Origin: Malachius bipustulatus | Lineage: Eukaryota; Arthropoda; Insecta; Coleoptera; Melyridae | Length of the DNA stretch: 64,000 nucleotides | Assembly: GCA_910589415.1 (NCBI GenBank) | Contig: OU342633.1 | Coordinates: 14,980,858 to 15,044,857 of the forward strand | Reading direction: 5' to 3' | Shown: one piece after another, positions 62,001 through 63,317 of the stretch | Layout of the letters: every line of letters begins with the position of its first letter | How positions within the stretch are numbered: the first letter of the stretch is position 1 | Made by a program: the position numbers and the translations under genes | The notes under the pieces: model-generated | The model's database searches: none | What the model saw: the letters and a program-made list of their open reading frames with translations, nothing else | Told to the model about the DNA's origin: nothing

Positions 62001-63317
62001 GCTCTTCCTGGCCGTTTTTGAGCAGTAACATCATATCCTCCAACATTTTCTCAGACATTTTGTCGCTTCCTATTTCCTTTCCACTTCTTAATCTACCCAT
62101 TAACTAATTAATCTTCTTGCTGGAATCCGTATCCCGCTTCTGACACCAGTTGTTACGGGTCTCGCAATAAATAAATCACCACCAAAAAGTCTTACAAATT
62201 ACTTTATTCACTAATCCAAATTATAACCTCTAATTATTATTCTTCTAAATAATCAAAACACAAACAGCTGACTACAACACTACTACTTGCACCTTGCACT
62301 TGTCTATTCTTTCTATCTGTCACTACTGGCTCCCTTACTTCACACTTCACTTCTGCTCTGTCTATACTTCAGTCTTCACTGTTTCACGTTCAGGATACTA
62401 CTACTTTTCACGCAACCGCAGGCTGTCCTTATATAGTCCCCCGACACATCAGTAGTCACGTTCTACTCCGTTTCTAGCAGGTACATTCTCGAACGTCGCA
62501 CCGGCGCACTGACCGTCGATTCGTGGATTCTGGAAATGTCAGATTGTTCGGCGATCCCACTCCAGAAATCCATAGAACTAACGTCTGTCTGTCGATGTGT
62601 CACATGACATGTGACTGGAACTGTCGCGAACATGTCATTGACTGACTCAGTATAAAAAAAAGAGAATGTAAACAAACAAGCAAATCGGGGTCTAGAATGT
62701 TAAAGGTTAAAGAAGCAATTACTAGAATTTTTCCAGAGCGGTGTTCGTTATAATATATTTTGTTTGATTGTAAAGGTAGGTACTTACTTGAACAGTCGAT
62801 TCGTTAAAAGTTTCGGATGATACAACAGTAGTGAAAAATGGAGGCATATCAGGAATATCTTGTACTAAAACCACAATCTGAGCTGTATAATTTTTTCCTG
62901 GGTCAGCATCATCCCATTTATCCTAGTAGTAGAATACGTTGTCAGTATAGGCACAAACTAATTTGAATTTGTACTAGAAAAGTTAATTATTCCAAACGTT
63001 GCTTACCAATATGTAGACTTTCAAACTATAAATAGTTTTTGTTTCATAATCAAGTTTTGTTTTTTCAGCTAAGTACATACTAGCATTTTTGGTTTGAACA
63101 TCATCACTTATACTATTTTTGTTTTTAAAATCCATGTCAAAAACCTTAAAAATATTGTAATATTATTAATTAAATCAGTACCTAATAGTTAATGAAACTA
63201 ATATGCAATAAAACTTACAGTGTCGGAAACTTTAAACTGCATAGTTCTAAAATGGCCATCTGCATCATTTATTAAGAAAGAACAAGTAGTATTGTCAATA
63301 TTTATTGTTGTATTTTC
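8002..63317 (-). CDS. Midgut-type cadherin (BT-R1/CAD1 class), 25 3'-terminal exons
   Basis: Single-pass calcium-dependent adhesion protein. In Lepidoptera and Coleoptera this class sits on the midgut brush border and serves as a Bt Cry-toxin receptor. I assembled 25 exons by hand from GT-AG sites. Phases agree at every junction and the total is 4563 nt, that is 1520 residues plus stop. Cadherin-repeat linkers appear as RDIDDNWP, LNDEAP, DVNDETP, NINDNPP, DRNDNFP and LDVNDNPP, with some repeats strongly diverged. A membrane-proximal region (about residues 1195-1410 of the window protein), one transmembrane helix (about 1411-1433) and a short cytoplasmic tail follow. The tail contains LTRRINNL, GLNRLGISAPTTNRHA, EGSNPVYS and SDLIGIED, close to the lepidopteran receptor tail. 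Related proteins have roughly 1,700 residues, so signal peptide and first repeat(s) lie beyond 64000. Introns reach about 9 kb and hold most of the mobile DNA described here. Confidence 0.93.
8300..9900 (-). mobile_element. Decayed non-LTR retrotransposon (Jockey/R1-like), 3' part
   Basis: The minus strand encodes, in broken frames, RT palm and thumb (EEAKYLGV near 9830, LQTQVCLAICGA near 9490, LKILLDLPPLH near 9440). The C-terminal cysteine knuckle CRLCLEDDKTAKHILCECPA follows near 8590-8540. The 3' end lies near 8340. Many stops and shifts are present, so the element is dead. Confidence 0.85.
9730..9805 (-). mobile_element. Mini-insertion of the LINE's own 3' end
   Basis: A segment of about 70 bp nearly identical to the LINE 3' terminus (compare 8345-8405, the GTGAGTGGGCCATTGTGACA block) lies between the RT motifs KYLGV (9830) and the KLTWKSHLEKF-like stretch (9700). 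It has the same orientation as the host LINE. Confidence 0.65.
9901..10627. other. Intron sequence, nothing firm
   Basis: No exon or named repeat. The 94-codon plus-strand ORF at 10399-10683 overlaps the 3' end of the next LINE and resembles nothing I know. Confidence 0.4.
10628..11660 (-). mobile_element. 5'-truncated LINE fragment (RT and C-terminus)
   Basis: The minus strand carries RT fragments: YGFRKQRSTGDL, ALDISRAFDHDGLL and INAGVPQGSILSPTLFLIFI. The YADD box is changed to FPDDS. A 119-codon C-terminal block follows, with HRRRVADLYLPYRYFYGKC and RTASLWNSIPKGVFP, as found in many insect LINEs. Similarity stops abruptly at about 11660, indicating 5' truncation. Frames are broken. Confidence 0.88.
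11661..12950. other. Cadherin intron, nothing recognised
   Basis: AT-rich intron DNA. Several short ORFs (12039-12242, 12451-12642) have no recognisable content. Confidence 0.45.
12955..13128 (-). CDS. Cadherin exon 24 in window (cytoplasmic)
   Basis: 174 nt, phase 2 to phase 2. Encodes LTRRINNL, SGLNRLGISAPTTNRHA and EGSNPVYS, the diagnostic tail of insect midgut cadherins. Confidence 0.95.
13390..13790 (-). CDS. Cadherin exon 23 in window (transmembrane)
   Basis: 401 nt, phase 0 to phase 2. The acceptor CTATTTTCAG abuts VTQVFNDVLKY. The end of the membrane-proximal region is followed by the helix WLIGVSVVLGTITIILLIAF and a basic stop-transfer RTK. Confidence 0.95.
13888..14537. mobile_element. 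MITE with CCCGAAATGGCGGACACGG inverted ends
   Basis: The ends at 13889-13920 and 14499-14537 are inverted copies carrying CCCGAAATGGCGGACACGG, followed outward by a CAGG/CCTG terminus. The interior is non-coding. It lies about 100 bp upstream of the transmembrane exon's acceptor. Confidence 0.8.
14649..17974. mobile_element. 3.3-kb terminal-inverted-repeat element with cargo
   Basis: The outer ends are inverted copies, with GTGAGGCGCGAGAACCTT at 14651 and its complement ending about 17972, and arms of roughly 165-180 bp. Inside the arms, 14790-15055 and 17693-17790 match the subterminal sequence of the 42514-43365 MITE (AAATCG, TTTTCCATTTTCAAAGCAGC, CTATCTTAACTTTTCA). The roughly 2.6 kb between has no repeat partner. 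No transposase is evident. Confidence 0.75.
15056..17692. other. Unidentified cargo inside the TIR element
   Basis: Pyrimidine-rich on the plus strand. Contains a diverged direct repeat (16645-16742 and 16883-16983, sharing CCTGTCTT, GTTCTATCCTAC and GTTGCT). A 201-codon minus ORF (14923-15528) straddles arm and cargo and looks accidental. I recognise no gene. It could be captured host DNA or the remnant of another element. Confidence 0.45.
18270..19615 (+). mobile_element. Internally deleted LINE (ORF1-like plus RNase H end)
   Basis: The plus strand reads a polar, proline- and lysine-rich ORF1-like stretch (about 18640-19097). It is followed almost directly by the C-terminal RNase H/knuckle region: RLRWAIGLLTGHC near 19280 and NNPDCRRCGKGDETPYHLMC near 19356-19415, then CQALEGTRL. 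The whole RT is missing, so most of ORF2 has been deleted. A-runs at 18664-18679 and about 19477-19493. Confidence 0.75.
19957..20075 (-). CDS. Cadherin exon 22 in window
   Basis: 119 nt, phase 1 to phase 0. Membrane-proximal region (NPCYRDEASIKVMIVTSS). Confidence 0.9.
20430..21680 (+). mobile_element. LINE RNase H fragment, split by a hairpin MITE
   Basis: Plus-strand RNase H remnants: TFMWVPGHSGSTGNKKADEM at about 20518-20577, then a region equivalent to LTRHIALEEHL and HVLCECEAL (about 20780-20920). After the MITE at 20933-21476 the LINE 3' UTR resumes at about 21479. Several frameshifts. Confidence 0.8.
20933..21476. mobile_element. Near-perfect 544-bp hairpin MITE, TA target duplication
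   Basis: The arms of about 265 bp meet around 21200-21215. The outer ends are CAAGGTGTCCAGG and CCTGGACACCTG, flanked by TA (20931-20932, 21477-21478). TA duplication is typical of Tc1/mariner-mobilised MITEs. Arm identity is high, suggesting recent origin. Confidence 0.9.
21898..22102 (-). CDS. Cadherin exon 21 in window
   Basis: 205 nt, phase 0 to phase 1. Begins ATDVDEVSQNSLRY, the last typical repeat strand. A hairpin MITE begins 65 bp upstream of its acceptor, at 22168. Confidence 0.93.
22168..22998. mobile_element. 831-bp hairpin MITE, TA target duplication
   Basis: The termini CAGTGTGTGTCACAGGCATG and its inverse are flanked by TA (22166-22167, 22999-23000). Arms of about 330 bp are followed by a loop around 22500-22690. 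The arms include a GGGTGTC(C/T)(C/T)ATTTAAAA-type block found in several other elements here. Confidence 0.9.
23001..24730. other. Cadherin intron, nothing firm
   Basis: No exon found. An irregular AGCACC/AGCNCT-rich stretch lies at 24225-24266. AATAAA at about 24498 is followed by a small hairpin (CCCACACG...CGTGTGGG, 24530-24549), which could be the end of an unidentified element. Confidence 0.4.
25239..25324. repeat. 86-bp palindrome inserted in the LINE RNase H
   Basis: Perfect inverted copies of 36 bp begin ATCGATGGTTAAGATGTGAC (25239-25274 and 25289-25324), separated by 14 bp. The second copy is absent from the expected RNase H reading, so this is either a mini-MITE or a local inverted duplication. 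Confidence 0.85.
25505..26175 (+). mobile_element. Solo LTR with primer-binding-site remnant
   Basis: Begins TGTAATG and is flanked by GAGT at 25501-25504 and 26176-26179, interrupting the LINE RNase H frame exactly. AATAAA at 25998-26003 is the likely LTR poly(A) signal. The LTR proper appears to end TTCGTTTCA at 26145. It is followed by a PBS-like TGACGCCCAACGTC and a second TTCGTTTCA (26167-26175), so the two LTRs seem to have recombined slightly out of register. Confidence 0.82.
26816..27690. other. Cadherin intron with a short GC-rich patch
   Basis: A GC-rich stretch at 26985-27205 contains two diverged copies of a CGCGTCGCTT(C/G)GCTC unit about 76 bp apart. The 95-codon plus ORF at 27290-27577 has no recognisable domain and I do not call it a gene. 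Confidence 0.4.
27697..27798 (-). CDS. Cadherin exon 20 in window
   Basis: 34 codons, phase 0 at both ends. Begins VLDVNDNPPVF, the best-conserved repeat linker in the gene. Confidence 0.95.
27799..28560. other. Cadherin intron, nothing recognised
   Basis: Ordinary AT-rich intron between exons 20 and 19. No repeat ends seen. Confidence 0.45.
28561..28998 (-). CDS. Cadherin exon 19 in window
   Basis: 146 codons, phase 0 at both ends; the longest exon. Contains the degenerate linker GFLDNTSPPVFP, then a repeat ending SPLDYEKQKNYTVKIRATT and SIYTVFLN. Confidence 0.93.
29057..29148 (-). CDS. Cadherin exon 18 in window
   Basis: 92 nt, phase 1 to phase 0. Encodes KIFALQALNDHQAQLILVK and ends YQKTYK. 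Confidence 0.9.
29216..29357 (-). CDS. Cadherin exon 17 in window
   Basis: 142 nt, phase 0 to phase 1. Diverged repeat sequence (THQTINSQLF ... GYDDGEKDD). Confidence 0.9.
29424..29549 (-). CDS. Cadherin exon 16 in window
   Basis: 42 codons, phase 0 at both ends. Begins VKDLGQPP, the A/V-x-D-x-G-x-P strand that closes a cadherin repeat. Confidence 0.92.
29620..29838 (-). CDS. Cadherin exon 15 in window
   Basis: 73 codons, phase 0 at both ends. Contains AEIAKIVAQDLDSTPPNNN, a calcium-site strand, and ends YKLEVN. Confidence 0.92.
30062..30212 (-). pseudogene. Unidentified coding-like fragment
   Basis: The minus strand is open and protein-like (LLNVVGVFLHRPNNQNKHRD, IVQLGLISMLHLEYPEDVVE, LKALQVLSKP). 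It is immediately preceded by a plausible acceptor (ACAATTACTAG). The helical spacing is reminiscent of armadillo/HEAT-type repeats, but I cannot identify it. It lies in the intron between cadherin exons 14 and 15 and does not fit the cadherin frame. Captured exon or retro-element piece are both possible. Confidence 0.4.
30213..30886. other. Intron sequence, nothing recognised
   Basis: No repeat ends or exons seen. A 75-codon plus ORF at 30706-30933 overlaps the MITE end and is not a gene. Confidence 0.4.
31255..31495 (-). repeat. gypsy-1 3' LTR
   Basis: 241 bp, TG...CA on both strands, identical to the other LTR. Confidence 0.96.
31497..31510 (-). other. gypsy-1 polypurine tract
   Basis: AAGAGAGGGGGAAA on the minus strand immediately before the 3' LTR, the primer site for plus-strand DNA synthesis. 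Confidence 0.85.
31529..35815 (-). CDS. gypsy-1 Gag-Pol polyprotein (1428 aa)
   Basis: One uninterrupted frame fusing Gag and Pol. In order: a Gag core (about residues 1-200); two CCHC-type knuckles (CYRCHSPSHLANEC and CRNCGRLGHLHKAC, about 211-245); aspartic protease (EIDTGSNISAI and LLGRHW); reverse transcriptase with WGTPIVPV, FTKLDISDAY and the active site FFDDILIS, a YxDD variant with Phe; RNase H (LTCDSSSYGLGSVLSQ, YSQIDKESLALIYG); integrase with an HHCC finger (HSTHLGVV, CSICLKF) and a DDE core (HADLLGP, VTDNGTQF, NGAAENAVK). The polar tail has no chromodomain. The fused Gag-Pol without a frameshift and the domain set fit Mag-like Ty3/gypsy elements. There is no internal stop, so it is potentially active. 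Confidence 0.96.
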   Translation of the reverse strand: MEIPEKLEVIMADKPNIINNFKEFELQKDDWEVWFERLEQYFLANTTDAAKKVPILITLLSNDAYMLLRDLCTPVKPSTLTVNAINTYMSNHLKPKPSEVTERYKFKQRKQRPGESMNEYVAQLKKLSLHCNFTNLEVSLRDQIVCGIMDDNIKRRLLGEANLTYAKAVEIATSMESSSKEIEVMNESFKKSYVNYTSHLSASNRNKINRLCYRCHSPSHLANECRFKDYKCRNCGRLGHLHKACRSSHQVTGSQQHSSRGRDYSHQYTKSSNGKSGYQGERHEDERGQYYWSRSGQGSQARGRSFTGSSRGRNPTASNTRVNFTIKEDETGDVGEYLNVINHESIGESSQIRNVCVSDHNLVNNTVVVEPVKKEVCIGDKTLEFEIDTGSNISAISEREYNKHFCYIEIKKSDYKFRSYSGQVMPCLGFIIVDVTVGDRQKPLKLYVFRNGGPRPLLGRHWMKELGLTINNIEGQIPNLIRSLADRFPEVFSEKIGVYNKKLHLSLIDSAQPIFIRPYNLPYSMKSKVEGELDRLLELNIIKPVDHSDWGTPIVPVMKSDGSIRIAGNFKLTVNRCLKIDRYPIPRVEDLLSTLNGAKIFTKLDISDAYNQIRLDDESMKLLTISTHRGLYQYQRLVYGIASGPGWFQREMEKLIQGIQGVVVFFDDILISGEDIDMVMNRTVLVLEKMKTVGLTLRKNKCLFFVNEVRFLGHKINETGVHMEEDKIKAIVDAPIPVDVKQLQAFLGTVNYYGRFLKNLSIILSPLYRLIRKDVKWSWTEECDRALKKVKAMMTSEPYLVHYNPDLELVLTCDSSSYGLGSVLSQICPNGEERAIAYASRTLNKSEQNYSQIDKESLALIYGVRKFHSYLYGRHFYLVTDCKPLVHLLGSKSGIPITAASRLQRWSVILSGYDYTIRYTESKNNGADGLSRIPLSTTINEVEEVSYIRFIEESIPYISVQNLAIQTRNDPELSRVKHYILFGWPQKVCEELKPYFVRKDELSVEQNCIMWGYRIIVPKKFRELLIKELHSTHLGVVKTKMLARSVFWWPGLDKEIEEMIKECSICLKFQNNPPKTELRNWKWPEGPSIRVHADLLGPVRGKMYLIILDYYSKWIEVYEMPSISSDQVTDKFRDYFSHWGLPVCLVTDNGTQFCSYQFEEFLKCNGVTHITTPVNSPYCNGAAENAVKTVKLSLRKIIYSNEKISEALPKYLFAYRLTPHCTTFCSPAELHLGRQLRSRLSLLLPNNRNKVNEQQTKQKNYYGGSRQNKFNIGDCVYVKDYSVDKNNWIRATLIKQIGEVIFLVKLDTGKVIKRHLNQILSSVDRSTIGCGSNQNDENCLTVPVKSPSTPNLMDFDKAKQSQPKVNERIELETNDLTFKGDTVIQASDTTSEHDFSSTDAPEIPTNSPKESLVRRSQRSRKPVIRLNL
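35838..35851 (-). other. gypsy-1 primer-binding site
   Basis: TGGCGACGAGGATC on the minus strand begins 3 nt inside the 5' LTR, the usual position for tRNA priming. The tRNA is not assigned. Confidence 0.75.
35855..36095 (-). repeat. gypsy-1 5' LTR
   Basis: 241 bp, identical to the 3' LTR. The CCAAC target duplication follows at 36096-36100. Confidence 0.96.
36400..38270 (-). mobile_element. Decayed LINE (endonuclease end, RT, C-terminus)
   Basis: Minus-strand RT in three frames: TSGPDQIPSFIVRDC, NYRPISIISNFAKVFE, YADFSKSFDRLDHQILL, SSGVRQGSNLGPQFFLLF, and FADDLKIYV, a YADD variant. The C-terminal SRLEYCSLVWSPYY follows. The endonuclease end (LDLVFSNL-like) precedes it near 38070. Internal rearrangement is described separately. 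Confidence 0.88.
36418..37007 (-). repeat. Duplicated segment in the LINE (about 125 bp)
   Basis: The block 36418-36543 recurs at 36884-37007 in the same orientation with very few differences (both contain CTCTACACGTTCTCATCTAA). The copies are about 465 bp apart and disturb the normal RT order. Confidence 0.85.
38271..39040. other. Cadherin intron, nothing recognised
   Basis: No exon or repeat end identified between the LINE and exon 14. Confidence 0.4.
39041..39162 (-). CDS. Cadherin exon 14 in window
   Basis: 122 nt, phase 1 to phase 0. The linker is degenerate (YLDDVNTKNPTII in place of DxNDNxP), then YTISENT. Confidence 0.9.
39227..39400 (-). CDS. Cadherin exon 13 in window
   Basis: 174 nt, phase 1 to phase 1. 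Repeat core (FDRDLNDKFYNLAFTVMDN). Confidence 0.92.
39464..39774 (-). CDS. Cadherin exon 12 in window
   Basis: 311 nt, phase 2 to phase 1. Contains the linker IDRNDNFPLI and ends in the calcium site VTDIDRD. Confidence 0.94.
39897..40068 (-). CDS. Cadherin exon 11 in window
   Basis: 172 nt, phase 1 to phase 2. Contains the canonical linker KNINDNPPEF and TATDADNLGN. Confidence 0.94.
40069..40600. other. Cadherin intron, nothing recognised
   Basis: The first part of the 6.8-kb intron between exons 10 and 11. No clear features. Confidence 0.4.
41700..42513. other. Intron sequence between LINE piece and MITE
   Basis: Short ORFs only; nothing recognised. Confidence 0.4.
42514..43365. mobile_element. 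852-bp palindromic MITE, TA-flanked
   Basis: The arms run from TACAAGGTAAGTCATTGATA to the inverse TGACTTACCCTGTA, meeting around 42930-42960, and are nearly identical over about 400 bp. The arms contain a GGTGTCC(T)ATTTAAAATAA block and the AAAATCGCGATTTT palindrome shared with the 14649-17974 element. Confidence 0.88.
43366..44340 (+). mobile_element. Probable insertion carrying hairpin array 1
   Basis: Non-coding block interrupting the composite LINE. The middle (about 43600-44240) is GC-rich, unlike its surroundings. The right end (44285-44330) is an A/T tail containing AAATAAAAAATAAATATTTATTT. The array of GYATTGA hairpins lies in its GC-rich part. Boundaries are approximate and the element type is unknown. 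Confidence 0.5.
43657..43992 (+). repeat. Array 1 of GYATTGA-loop hairpins (plus strand)
   Basis: Five hairpins present the same 7-nt loop: GCATTGA at 43752, 43800 and 43880; GTATTGA at 43841 and 43982. A sixth, with loop GTAATGA, is at 43661. The stems differ in sequence: GAGC/GCTC, CCGACGCT/GGCGTCGG, CGGT/ACCG beyond one mismatch, CGAC/GTCG, CGTC/GACG and GCAT/GTGC. Loop-closing T.G pairs at three sites would be G.U wobbles in plus-strand RNA. Spacing is about 40-50 nt for the middle four. Confidence 0.75.
45241..46005 (-). mobile_element. Probable insertion carrying hairpin array 2
   Basis: Separates the LINE endonuclease end from the linker/RT start. The low-coordinate side (45255-45320) is an A/T-rich tail. 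The high-coordinate side carries two copies of a 49-bp unit (from 45886 and 45935, sharing GATTAAAAGTAATAAACTGT). The middle is GC-rich and holds array 2. It shares no obvious sequence with insertion 1 except the hairpin loop and the general layout. Confidence 0.5.
45584..45788 (-). repeat. Array 2 of (G/T)TATTGA-loop hairpins (minus strand)
   Basis: On the minus strand: loop GTATTGA at 45590-45596, stem GGCTT/GAGCC. TTATTGA at 45634-45640, stem CACGTC/GACGTG, extendable by G.U pairs. GTATTGA at 45701-45707, stem GGTGGAT/GTCCACC. GTATTGA at 45777-45783, inner TGG/CCA and outer GCTTG/CAAGC. A stemless variant GCATCGA sits in register at 45673. Wobble pairs read as G.U only on the minus strand. 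Confidence 0.75.
46301..46876. other. Intron sequence, nothing firm
   Basis: Possibly the continuation of the LINE endonuclease. Not assignable by eye. Confidence 0.35.
46877..47046 (-). CDS. Cadherin exon 10 in window
   Basis: 170 nt, phase 2 to phase 1. Two acceptor AGs are 8 nt apart. Only the upstream one, with the exon beginning TTCTTTAGG, keeps the reading frame. Confidence 0.88.
47117..47301 (-). CDS. Cadherin exon 9 in window
   Basis: 185 nt, phase 0 to phase 2. Begins IQENVLEIEENQPNGT, the N-terminal ExxP/NG turn of a cadherin repeat, followed by a diverged GTDADKG calcium site. Confidence 0.93.
47357..47561 (-). CDS. Cadherin exon 8 in window
   Basis: 205 nt, phase 2 to phase 0. 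Contains FDYETQPNIEIQIKATDND and the linker LIDVNDETPVLTI. Confidence 0.94.
47619..47812 (-). CDS. Cadherin exon 7 in window
   Basis: 194 nt, phase 0 to phase 2. Contains the linker LNNLNDEAPIF and NATDRDIGDKV, the calcium-site D-x-D. Confidence 0.93.
47873..48073. mobile_element. Single-arm remnant of the 42514 MITE family
   Basis: Matches one arm of the 42514-43365 MITE (AAATCGCGATTTTCCATTTTCAAAGC block, CTGAAAATAATTTT, TTTATCGGTGTAGGTG) and ends TGACTTACCCTGTA. Clearly diverged and lacking the other arm. Confidence 0.75.
48440..48726 (+). mobile_element. LINE RNase H fragment
   Basis: The plus strand, with frameshifts, reads GTGAGVNGLCTKYFKPMGTS, then an AELYAIEV-like and a CVQINLDRNYEN stretch, the start of a LINE RNase H domain. 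Both ends are cut off. Confidence 0.7.
48745..50376 (+). mobile_element. Decayed Ty3/gypsy pol fragment
   Basis: Plus-strand pieces in pol order: RT (ANIPAIWQRRMETVLQNLPN, ISFFDDIIVSADG, 48790-48890) and RT thumb plus RNase H (LLATDASKTGLGTVLSHR, CPQIDKEALAIVWSV, 49255-49593). Integrase N-terminus (FWPGIDVDIKRTVRSCANCA, 50173-50240) then INFAGVVAGEMLLIIV. Stops, shifts and a duplicated stretch (48950-49170, AATAAATACCGAGGGCATAC twice) show it is dead. No LTRs recognised. The 50385 LINE begins where it stops. Confidence 0.88.
50385..53765 (+). mobile_element. 5'-truncated LINE, RT to poly(A)
   Basis: The best-preserved LINE here. Order on plus: the end of endonuclease (near 50470, EDFNAHN; 50670, GSDYSPIVL); linker; RT (NSAPGPDKIPYESI, TAYRPISLTYKLGKLLEKIV, GFRTQRSTLDNLV, FFDIEGAFDSIR, 51380-51810; GVPQGSILSATLF and YADDLLIY near 51952-52070); thumb (IRSKIDYGCIAYASASKLD, 52381); RNase H (about 52910-53220, WAPSHIGIQGNELADKKAKE); terminal region (RLRIGHTRLTHAHLMV, 53390). 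The 3' end is AATAAAAAAAAA near 53755. Frames are interrupted at several places. Confidence 0.9.
51233..51937 (+). pseudogene. LINE reverse transcriptase, longest open piece
   Basis: A 234-codon open stretch covering RT fingers and palm to motif B, ending at TGA just before the GVPQGS motif. Part of the element above; not independently functional. Confidence 0.85.
53830..54003 (-). CDS. Cadherin exon 6 in window
   Basis: 58 codons, phase 0 at both ends. Encodes the core of a repeat (NNARYDLIF ... LLDYEDPNWREIHFE). Confidence 0.92.
54327..54637 (-). CDS. Cadherin exon 5 in window
   Basis: 311 nt, starts in phase 1 (completing an Asn codon) and ends in phase 0. Contains TESGKLTV, FIIRDIDDNWPII and the end linker EVNDIDE, so it spans a repeat boundary. 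It has no internal ATG-initiated ORF of note and is easy to miss. Confidence 0.92.
54638..55507. other. Cadherin intron with a diverged duplication
   Basis: Two similar blocks, 55202-55265 and 55410-55485, share AACAGTAGG, GATGGTTAA, GGCGTAAATGTGTATT and GGGTGCAGCCG. Otherwise nothing recognised. The 130-codon minus ORF 54974-55366 overlaps the repeat and is not supported. Confidence 0.5.
55508..55583 (-). CDS. Cadherin exon 4 in window
   Basis: 76 nt, ends in phase 1. Encodes IFQISAKDGDLEINAEINY, the calcium-binding A-x-D-x-D strand of a repeat. Confidence 0.9.
55584..55892. other. Intron sequence, nothing recognised
   Basis: Short AT-rich stretch between exon 4 and the next MITE. Confidence 0.4.
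55893..56519. mobile_element. MITE with inverted ends, beside gypsy-2
   Basis: The ends are inverted copies: CTGCTCATTTTATCTGAAGACATTGAAATATATC near 55903 and its inverse up to CACCCTGTAT at 56519. The interior has G-rich and C-rich strings (GGGGGAGGGGG at 56400). The gypsy-2 target site lies 20 bp to the right. Confidence 0.75.
56543..57144 (-). repeat. gypsy-2 3' LTR
   Basis: 602 bp. Plus-strand ends TGTTACGG...CGTTATA. Contains a minus-strand AATAAA at 56595-56600, so a sense-orientation poly(A) signal for the host gene. Confidence 0.95.
57145..57158 (-). other. gypsy-2 polypurine tract
   Basis: AGAAAGGGGGCAG on the minus strand, directly before the 3' LTR. Confidence 0.85.
57185..60748 (-). 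CDS. gypsy-2 Pol (about 1187 aa)
   Basis: In order: protease (AMVLDTGSSISLV, about residue 45); reverse transcriptase (WSSPVVLVTKKDGTTRFCVD, FSTLDLKSGYWQV, active site LVYLDDVMV); RNase H (LDTDASNIGIGAVLSQ, YCTTRKELLAII); integrase with an HHCC finger (HFGVNKTLAKV, CRKCEKCAASK) and a DDE core (AIDVAGPF, HSDQGRNFES, HPQSDGMVERFN); a GPY/F-type end (WEGPYTIIKR). The frame is open upstream of 60748 and overlaps the end of gag. Pol is in the -1 frame relative to gag, so expression probably needs a ribosomal frameshift near GGAAAAC just before the gag stop at 60760. No internal stops. Confidence 0.95.
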   Translation of the reverse strand: MKGRMLADNNKSPKIVSIRTLQRHIDSLAVEGQINGKSVAMVLDTGSSISLVRKDIVSPAVIRHPSRRVQLKTATGEIADIIGEVDGRIQLGALELRHTVVVAEIEDEFILGLDIIQQHGLRIDPKQGILRLGEEDLVLSSRKSQKVMTRLIASSTITIRGFSEQIVPARLEADLGSCVGLVEPSPDSNKNLIIAKTLVNTGREIPVRVANVFSGSSRIKEGDILGICVPVKKISCCEKMEGKEKADTRKMKLVLPEVDFEELSKDETSLAREFLKKNQDVFATGNMKLGRTDIVQHRINTGDTQPIRQAPRRLPIAKQEEVSTRLDQMLKDGVIEESNSPWSSPVVLVTKKDGTTRFCVDYRKLNDVTKKDSYPLPRIDDILCTLSGSTWFSTLDLKSGYWQVGMHPNDKEKTAFSTGTGLYNFKVMPFGLCNAPATFERLMEMVLRGLTWKTCLVYLDDVMVMGSTFQNHIDNLQEIFDRFRTANLKLNPEKCSLFKKKVEFLGHTVTSEGIQTSDSKVESIRDWPTPKDRHEVRSFLGLCTYYRRFVKKFADVAAPLHKLTELKTPFIWDAKCEDAFRRLKKALISSPIPSYPQREGKYVLDTDASNIGIGAVLSQVQEGEERVIEYYSKTLTKPERNYCTTRKELLAIIKSVEHFKNYLHGKEFLIRTDHGALTWLMKMKNVEGQTARWIERLQQFNFKIKHRAGRLHQNADALSRRPCVKCSHCERIEDSQKEECVRRIVINADTGWTIEACRKEQEKDEDIGDILKRKEENGPRPTWAEVSPRSPEYKALWSQWESLQIENGLLKRAWESADGKKIVMQLVVPRSKFPKILEVIHGGTSGAHFGVNKTLAKVRERFYWVNCKDDVEAWCRKCEKCAASKGPSRRLTGAMKQYNVGTPFERIAIDVAGPFPISDSGNRFILVAMDYFSKWPEAYAIPNQEAATVARVLVDNLISRFGVPLELHSDQGRNFESQVFAEMCKLLGINKTRTTPLHPQSDGMVERFNRTMEEHLSKVVSNNQRDWDQYLPLLLMSYRAAIHETTGQTPAKVVFGKEIRLPCDLVYGSPSSPPSEIRNYVDELRNSMAEVHSLVRRKIKLASDRMKARYDLKANSGGFTEGDKVWFYNPTRKKGLSPKFMPSWEGPYTIIKRINDVVYRIQRSGAPKCKMKVVHLNRLAPYCGDSE
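60760..62100 (-). CDS. gypsy-2 Gag (446 aa)
   Basis: Capsid-type protein of the retrotransposon. The N-terminal part (about residues 15-140) is a strongly charged coiled coil. It includes four tandem 14-residue units GQEEQKNIMKKLED, encoded by a 42-bp repeat at about 61855-62025. The Gag core follows (about 170-330: YDGTTPWTAYKMQFQAA, LRFGNRHMEQVFQNQL). Then one CCHC knuckle, CYRCGSSSHFIRDC, and a basic Arg/Ser tail. Pol follows in the -1 frame. The heptad-like tandem repeat is unusual for Gag and could vary in number between copies. Confidence 0.95.
   Translation of the reverse strand: MGRLRSGKEIGSDKMSEKMLEDMMLLLKNGQEEQKNIMKKLEDGQEEQKNIMKKLEDGQEEQKNIMKKLEDGQEEQKNIVKKLEDTEEKLLKVILQQRDDYVCELNKVKQDIDSVRDEVGGVRDEVKLVENRVERKTKLLVEEIENKLRTLESSEVKHPPCAVPTSSFGAKVKPPAYDGTTPWTAYKMQFQAACMANGWNDTEKATALVLALRGQAVDMLQTLPVELHSNYNQLSAALELRFGNRHMEQVFQNQLMSRVQKPNESLQEFEADVNRIVHQAYPDSPQNFKEQLASQTFVNGIRDTEIQKILRMSHLTKSSEALVRALEIDAAIKASNGRNFSKVRAVTINEDKEENVTTILEKLNKMMDKISEQLNDGKRGWTPRRDETRKQCYRCGSSSHFIRDCKVSETPRRGGSLERRPSRDRSGSRERSVSREREAPRRRQEN
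62131..62148 (-). other. gypsy-2 primer-binding site
   Basis: TGGTGTCAGAAGCGGGAT on the minus strand, 2 nt inside the 5' LTR. A PBS form common in animal gypsy elements; the tRNA is not assigned. Confidence 0.85.
62151..62752 (-). repeat. gypsy-2 5' LTR
   Basis: 602 bp, identical to the 3' LTR. The ATAT target duplication follows at 62753-62756. Confidence 0.95.
62788..62922 (-). CDS. Cadherin exon 3 in window
   Basis: 45 codons, phase 0 at both ends. Contains the inter-repeat linker VQDIPDMPPFF. Its donor lies only 31 bp from the target duplication of the intact gypsy element 56543-62752. Confidence 0.93.
63007..63144 (-). CDS. Cadherin exon 2 in window
   Basis: 46 codons, phase 0 at both ends. 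Begins VFDMDFKN and contains the LDYETKTIYSLKV strand typical of cadherin repeats. Confidence 0.92.
63219..63317 (-). CDS. Cadherin exon 1 in window
   Basis: 33 codons, phase 0 at both ends, GTAAGT donor. Extracellular (ENTTINID ... FKVSDT). It is the most 5' exon I can find; the gene continues beyond the right edge. Confidence 0.88.
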
